Assembly (NCBI GenBank): GCA_037367405.1
Contig: JAZKJV010000086.1
Span: 1 to 64,000 of the forward strand
DNA length: 64,000 nt
Direction: 5' to 3'
From: Ottelia alismoides
Lineage: Eukaryota; Streptophyta; Magnoliopsida; Alismatales; Hydrocharitaceae
Within the stretch, counting starts at the first letter, position 1; each line of letters starts with the position of its first letter. The position numbers were made by a program, and so were the translations under genes. The notes below the pieces were generated by a model. It was not told where the DNA came from, did no database searches, and saw nothing but the letters and a program-made list of their open reading frames with translations. Shown piece by piece: positions 59,495 to 64,000 of this stretch.

Positions 59495-60110
59495 GTGGAG
59501 GTGATCAAGAAACTCGATCCACCTACCAACGTCAAGTCAGTGCGGTCATTCTTAGGGCATGTTGGATTCTATAGGAGATTCATTCAGGATTTTTCAAAGA
59601 TCGCTCGCCTAGTGACTGAGCTCTTATGGAAAGACAAAGTGTTCGTTGTAGATCACAAGTGTCTGGAGGCCTTTGAGATCTTGAAGAGGAAGATTTGTAC
59701 CTCGCCTATCCTACAAGCTCCTGACTGGTCTCTCCCCTTTGAGATCATAACTGATGCTTCAGATTTTTCTATAGGCACTATGTTAGGACAACGGCGAGAG
59801 GGGATTCCATTTGCGATCCATTACGTGAGCAAAGTATTAGATCCTAAACAGAAAAATTATACAGTGACTGAAAAGGAAATGCTTGCAGTAGTATGGGCCC
59901 TCGAGAAGTTCAGATCATATATTTTGGGCTCTAAGGTGACAATTTACACATATCACACAACCATTCGATAGTTAATGGATAGGTAGATTTTACTCCTCCA
60001 GGAATTTGATTTGGAGATAAAAGATAAACCTGGAGTGAAGAATGTTGTGGCTGATCACCTTTCTCGGATTGAACTTAAGGATTCTCCATATTATGAGCGG
60101 ATTAGAGCGA
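59495..60110 (+). pseudogene. Element D connection and RNase H (broken)
   Basis: A 158-codon frame (59495-59971) starts after the RT palm with FLGHVGFYRRFIQDFSK, then WSLPFEIITDASDFSIG (first catalytic Asp), KEMLAVVWALEKFRSYI (Glu) and TIYTYHTT, where the third catalytic Asp of T-D-H is Tyr (59951-59953). Nine or so codons present in A and F after R-Y-L-M are missing. The Trp of RWILL is TAG (59984-59986), as in A. The end ADHLSRIE is at about 60050-60073. Confidence 0.87.
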
Positions 60111-61395
60111 TCTTCCCATATGAGTCAATTTGTGTTATTGACTCACTCCCGTGGTATGCCAACATGGTGAACTATCTTGCCTCCAAGCAAGTTCCCCATG
60201 GTTGGACTAGGAGCAGCATTGATCGACTGAAGTCGGATTCGAGGAGATACCACTGGGATGATCCTTTCCTTTTCTTCGAAGGACTGAATTGTGTATGGAG
60301 AAGGTGTATTCCTCAGGAGGAATACCCGAGTGTCCTCACATATCGTCATTCACTTGAGGCTGGAGGACACCATTCAGAAAAGAGAATCGCTCACAAAGTA
60401 CTTCAATGTGGATTGTATTGGCCGACCTTGTTTAGAAATGCTATTGATTTTGTATGGTCGTACCCTATTTGTTAGAGGATGGGAGGGACAGTGGGACAGA
60501 GAGATGAGATGCCCATGCAACCAATGATTATTTGTGATGTTTTTGATGCATGGGACATAGATTTTATGGGTCCCTTTCACAACAGCCAAGGACATGAGTA
60601 CATATTGTTGGCGGTTGATTATTTATCTAGGTGGGTGGAGGCTATCCCAACCCGTACCGCAGACAACAAGACTGTCTGCAAGTTTGTGAGAGACCATATC
60701 ATTGATAGGTTCGAGGTGACAAAAGTTTTGATATCTGATGGGGGTAGCCACTTTATGAATAGAGATATGAGATCTTTAGCTATGGACTATGGATTTGAGC
60801 ATAGAGTTACTAGTCCTTACCACCCACAGTCCAACGTCAGGGTAGAGGTTTCTAACAGAGAGGTGAAGAGTATTCTACAGAAATTGGTTCGTCCCGATAG
60901 GAAGAACTGGTCTCAGCTCTTGGACCAAGTTCTGTGGGCCTATAGGACAGCCTACAAGATACCATTGGGTACTTCACCATTTAGAGTGATTTATGGCAAG
61001 CCATGTCATTTTCCCGCAGAGTTAATTCATAAATCCGAATGGGCAATTAAGAAGATTAATTGGAGTTGTCACCCAGGGATGCTTTATCGAGAATTGAACT
61101 TGAACGAGCTCGTGGAAATCCGAAACATGGCATATGACAACAGTTTGATTTATAAGGACAAAGTAAAGAGATGGCATGATCAACACATTAGGTGCAAAGA
61201 CTTTGTCCCTGGACAAAAGGTATGGTTGTTCAATGCCATGTTGAAGATGTTCCATGGGAATCTCAAATCTAAATGGATGGGTCCCTTTGCGGTTAAGAAA
61301 GTGCACGAGAATGGAAGTGTAGAGATAGCTGATCTCACAGATGGTGCACAATCTCATGTGGTGAATTGACAACTGTTGAAGCATTTTGTTGATTA
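60111..61395 (+). pseudogene. Element D integrase (core frame open)
   Basis: The zinc region has EAGGHHSEKR (near 60357-60386), but the first Cys of the C-x-x-C is lost (WSYPIC) and the next Gln codon is TAG (about 60473). The core is the 296-codon frame 60479-61369: WDIDFMGPF, LISDGGSHF, then 35 residues to Glu in VEVSNRE, giving a DD35E triad. YGKPCHFPAELIHKSEWAIKK follows, and a C-terminal WMGPFAVKKVHENGSVEI domain. A TGA at 61367-61369 replaces a Gly codon before the last residues. The intact copy of the YGKPCH block shows what element B disrupted in A. Confidence 0.9.
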
Positions 61396-61583
61396 GAAAG
61401 AGACGTTAGTCCAAGTCGAGCTCATCAACTTCATACAGAGTGAGCACAGAGCAGGTACATCATATTACTCGTCATGAAGATGCAACATCAAGATTCAACA
61501 TCTTAGAATATTCATTCCTCTTGTACATTCGCCCTTCTTTGTATATTCTCCAGATCACATTGGTTCTCACACTTACTCATGCC

Positions 61584-61725
61584 CTATACTTAGGCTGACC
61601 AGAGCCTAAGTATAGGGGGAACCAATGCCCGCCATGTGTATATACTCATCCATTTCTCCTCTTGACCTCGTCCGCCCCATTTTTGCTCTTCTTCTACACT
61701 TAGGCTGACTAGAGCCTAAGTATAG
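61584..61725 (+). repeat. Two polypurine-like hairpins of element D
   Basis: The units are CTATACTTAGGCT, loop, AGCCTAAGTATAGGGGG (61584-61619) and ACACTTAGGCT, loop, AGCCTAAGTATAGGAGG (about 61695-61729). The stem changed from AGGAT/ATCCT in A's first unit to AGGCT/AGCCT here, on both arms. Confidence 0.82.
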
Positions 61726-61867
61726 GAGGATGGATCGATTTCTTTTCTATTTATTATTTCAGCCATTACATACTCGTGTATATATATTACATATATACTT
61801 TACCCATAGCTCGTACTTTCACGTATTTTTGTATATATTATACAATATTTATGGGGACGGTAAAACA

Positions 61868-62045
61868 AATCTTTTTTTTAAAAAAATTTACCTTATTTGC
61901 TTAATAAAACTTTAAAAAAATCTCTTAAAAATCTTTTTTTAAAAAAATGCCTTTTTTTTCTACCAATCTTTTAAAAAAAACTTACCAAAAAAAACAAAAC
62001 TTTTTTCTAAAAAAACTCTCTAAAAAAATCATCACAAAAAAACTA
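61868..62045. repeat. Alternating T- and A-homopolymer tract
   Basis: Runs of 6-9 T and 6-9 A alternate with short CTTA/CTTTT words over about 180 bases. The homologous position in A (about 37545-37700) is AT-rich but lacks such long runs. It is likely a slippage expansion. Confidence 0.7.
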
Positions 62046-63288
62046 ACTAATAAGTTGGTTTAATCCCTGACACTTACACTTTCACATAAGACTAGTAATG
62101 TTCAAGAACACTTGGTTTATGAGGTCTTGAGATTTTGAGTTAACCAGCCTTAGTCATTAGGGTCCTTGACTTAATTATTCACATTTACCTAGTTTGAAAG
62201 ATTTGTGTGCTATATTGCATGCTTAATCTCTACCTTAAGAATATGATCAGCACCTCACATACACGAATGCAGTTATGATGAGATGAGTTGAAATTTCACT
62301 TGAGGAACTGGGATGAGGGATTTGAGTTTGGACTTGATTTGATGATGCTCGAGGATGGGATAAAATCAATGAAGGCTTCATGAAACCCGAGTGTCAGCAT
62401 CTTTAGCCAGTATGAGAACATGGTTCTTGTACTATCTCTTGACATTTACCTATGTGCCAGGGTGTGATAAAATAAAAAAATATTGATCAGTGTGCGCCAA
62501 CTCTTGGTAAAAGCATTGGTGCTAGCCAAAAATACTACAAAACAATGAAATGATAAAGAAAACTCTCATTCCACAAAGTCAATTACCAAAAGAGCTTCCA
62601 CCAAAGGCGAGCGCTCCCAGCCATTTCAAAGTGTCCACTTGAACCACCGCTATTAGGATCAAGAGTCGGGCTTGCACCAAAAAAGGGCTCTGCATCGTAA
62701 ATGCTACAAGTCTGGGTGTAGAAGGTACGATAGGTACTCAAAAAAGGCACACCCCGGTGTACTCCCATAAAAACAAGTGCATACGGCTCCAACTTCTCTT
62801 GACAGATGCACTGATCAACACCAAAAATATGCATTGCGTAATAAGGCACTTGAGAGGATCCTTGTTCCAATGAGAGGGAGAGAAGAAATGACACAATCCT
62901 ATTCCATCCATCAACTGGTCTTCCATCTACACTTTTAATTCTGACAACTAAAGTGATAGTGGATTGGACGCAAGAAATGGTTTATTCCTGGTGTTGAGGA
63001 TCAGGTCCTTAGGAGAGTCTCTTGGTCAGGAACCTTGGGTGACGTTGTGACTCTACTCTTGTAATTGCGGTCAACACTTAAAGTCATATCCCTACTATAA
63101 ATGTATACAAAGGGAGGCTGATGATTAGGGAAATTGGATACCTTTTGACTAGAGCTTGGTTCAGCTTAGAATTTTAGGATCTCTAAAACCGAGAGTTCTT
63201 GAAGGGATCAAGTCTTATATTCACATGCACAGTCAGGGGTTAATCCAACTTATTCATTCTTTATTTGCTCGGGGACTAGCAAAGTTTA

Positions 63289-63301
63289 AGTATAGGGGGG
63301 T
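63289..63301 (+). other. Polypurine tract of element D
   Basis: AAGTATAGGGGGG... directly precedes the LTR start TGATGAATCC at 63302. It is the same core as in B and the hairpin arms. Confidence 0.88.
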
Positions 63302-64000
63302 GATGAATCCATGATTCATCACCTCAATATCTTGATCTTAGCAAAATCCCTGAGTAAAATCCCAGAAAAATGTCCACAAAATCAATAAATTAACAAAATG
63401 ACTCTTGTAAATAAAACAAACTAATTGTTGTATATTAGATTGTACAAAATAAATTAAAAATAAAAAGCTGCAAAATCGAAGGAGTTTCTCACATGTAAAT
63501 AGCCCAAAACTTCATGTATTTTTAATAATTTCATTCAACCCCTTATTGGTTCTCCAACTTGTTCATAACAATGTATATAAAAATACAAAAAAAACATTTT
63601 TTTCTCAAATAAATGCTCCTAGATCCCAAAGGGAAAAAGCCGTGAAAACCAACTTCCAAGATAAATTCCCGCTCCGTATGAACTCCAAATTCGCCAAACT
63701 CACTTTTAAAGTTGAAGTTAGAAAATTACCTATCCAACATAAGTGGTTTCATTAAAATCGGAGCTCATTTGCAAAAGTTGGGTTTTGGGACCTAGTTGTA
63801 CATTGTATATTATGTATATATTCATTCTTTTTTCATTTTTTATTTTATCTTTTCTAATTATTAAAAATACAAAAAAATCCTGATTGTGTTGTATTTTGAT
63901 TATACTATTTTGATGTATTTTTCCGTTCTAAATATCTCTTATTAAAAAGATAAAAAATACATATTAGAAAAGCAAACAAAAAATGTACATGTTGTATGTA
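63302..64000 (+). mobile_element. Element D 3' LTR, first 699 bases
   Basis: This begins TGATGAATCCATGATTCATC, a 9-bp perfect hairpin with a 3-base loop, and continues as AT-rich U3 sequence, loosely similar to the U3 of A's LTR (e.g. the 'cattgtatattatgtatatat' region). The LTR runs off the right edge. The frame at 63546-63755 is a chance frame in U3. Confidence 0.85.

Larger units (their letters stand above)
61396..63288 (+). other. Element D 3' non-coding region
   Basis: This begins with two polypurine-like hairpins (61584-61725), then a block shared with A and G (GTACTTTCACGTATTTTTG near 61805), then a homopolymer-rich tract (61868-62045). The sequence 62050-63288 is homologous to element B (13180-13994 and 23350-23907), which shows the empty sites of both the MITE and F. 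There is no envelope-like gene. A minus-strand frame (62926-62738 and on) corresponds to one in B. Confidence 0.75.

Noticed and set aside
1..64000. Host genes, CRISPR arrays, bacterial operons, riboswitches
   Set aside because: No gene structure, spaced repeats or conserved RNA motifs of these kinds were seen; repeats resolve into LTRs, hairpins and simple repeats.

Overview
This window looks like nuclear DNA of a flowering plant, from a heterochromatic, gene-poor region. Essentially all of it is LTR retrotransposon sequence. I see no host gene, rRNA, tRNA, CRISPR array or bacterial-type feature. The assignment rests on plant-type Ty3/gypsy elements of the Athila-like lineage (LTRs of about 2.9-3.4 kb, a tRNA-Asp-type primer site, reverse transcriptase motif FMDDF), on a Ty1/copia element, and on a Tourist-type MITE. 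Every protein-coding region is broken by stops and frameshifts.

Layout (letters are my own names). 1-2043: partial copia LTR (minus strand), lying in the LTR of element I (2044-4052, plus). 4053-8414: element A (plus), from the gag C-terminus through protease, RT and RNase H into integrase. At 8415 element B (plus, 8415-36448) interrupts A's integrase, with a 5-bp duplication GGAAG. A resumes at 36454 (integrase C-terminus), followed by its 3' non-coding region and 3' LTR (38927-42311). B has two LTRs, a primer site and a polypurine tract but no gag-pol. It carries three later insertions: a 147-bp MITE (13351-13497), element F (minus, 14000-23344), and copia element C (minus, 25506-35175) inside B's 3' LTR.

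42312-52422: element E (minus), with integrase, RNase H, RT, protease, linker and gag. It is split by a solo LTR H (46459-49736) of the same family as F. An LTR at about 52460-53556 is directly followed by the polypurine tract and 3' non-coding region of element G (minus, to about 54988). From about 54989 to the window end lies element D (plus): gag, protease, RT, RNase H, integrase, a long 3' non-coding region and the start of its 3' LTR at 63302.

Relative age follows from nesting. F, C and the MITE are younger than B; B is younger than A; A appears to lie inside E. LTR similarity agrees: C and F LTR pairs look about 96-98% identical by eye over the stretches compared, and B's pair about 87%. 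The most unusual signals are serial hairpins built from copies of the polypurine tract between integrase and the 3' LTR of elements A, B, D and F; a hairpin at the start of every Athila-like LTR whose stem appears to covary; an inverted primer-binding site in element C; and inactivating changes shared by elements A and D.
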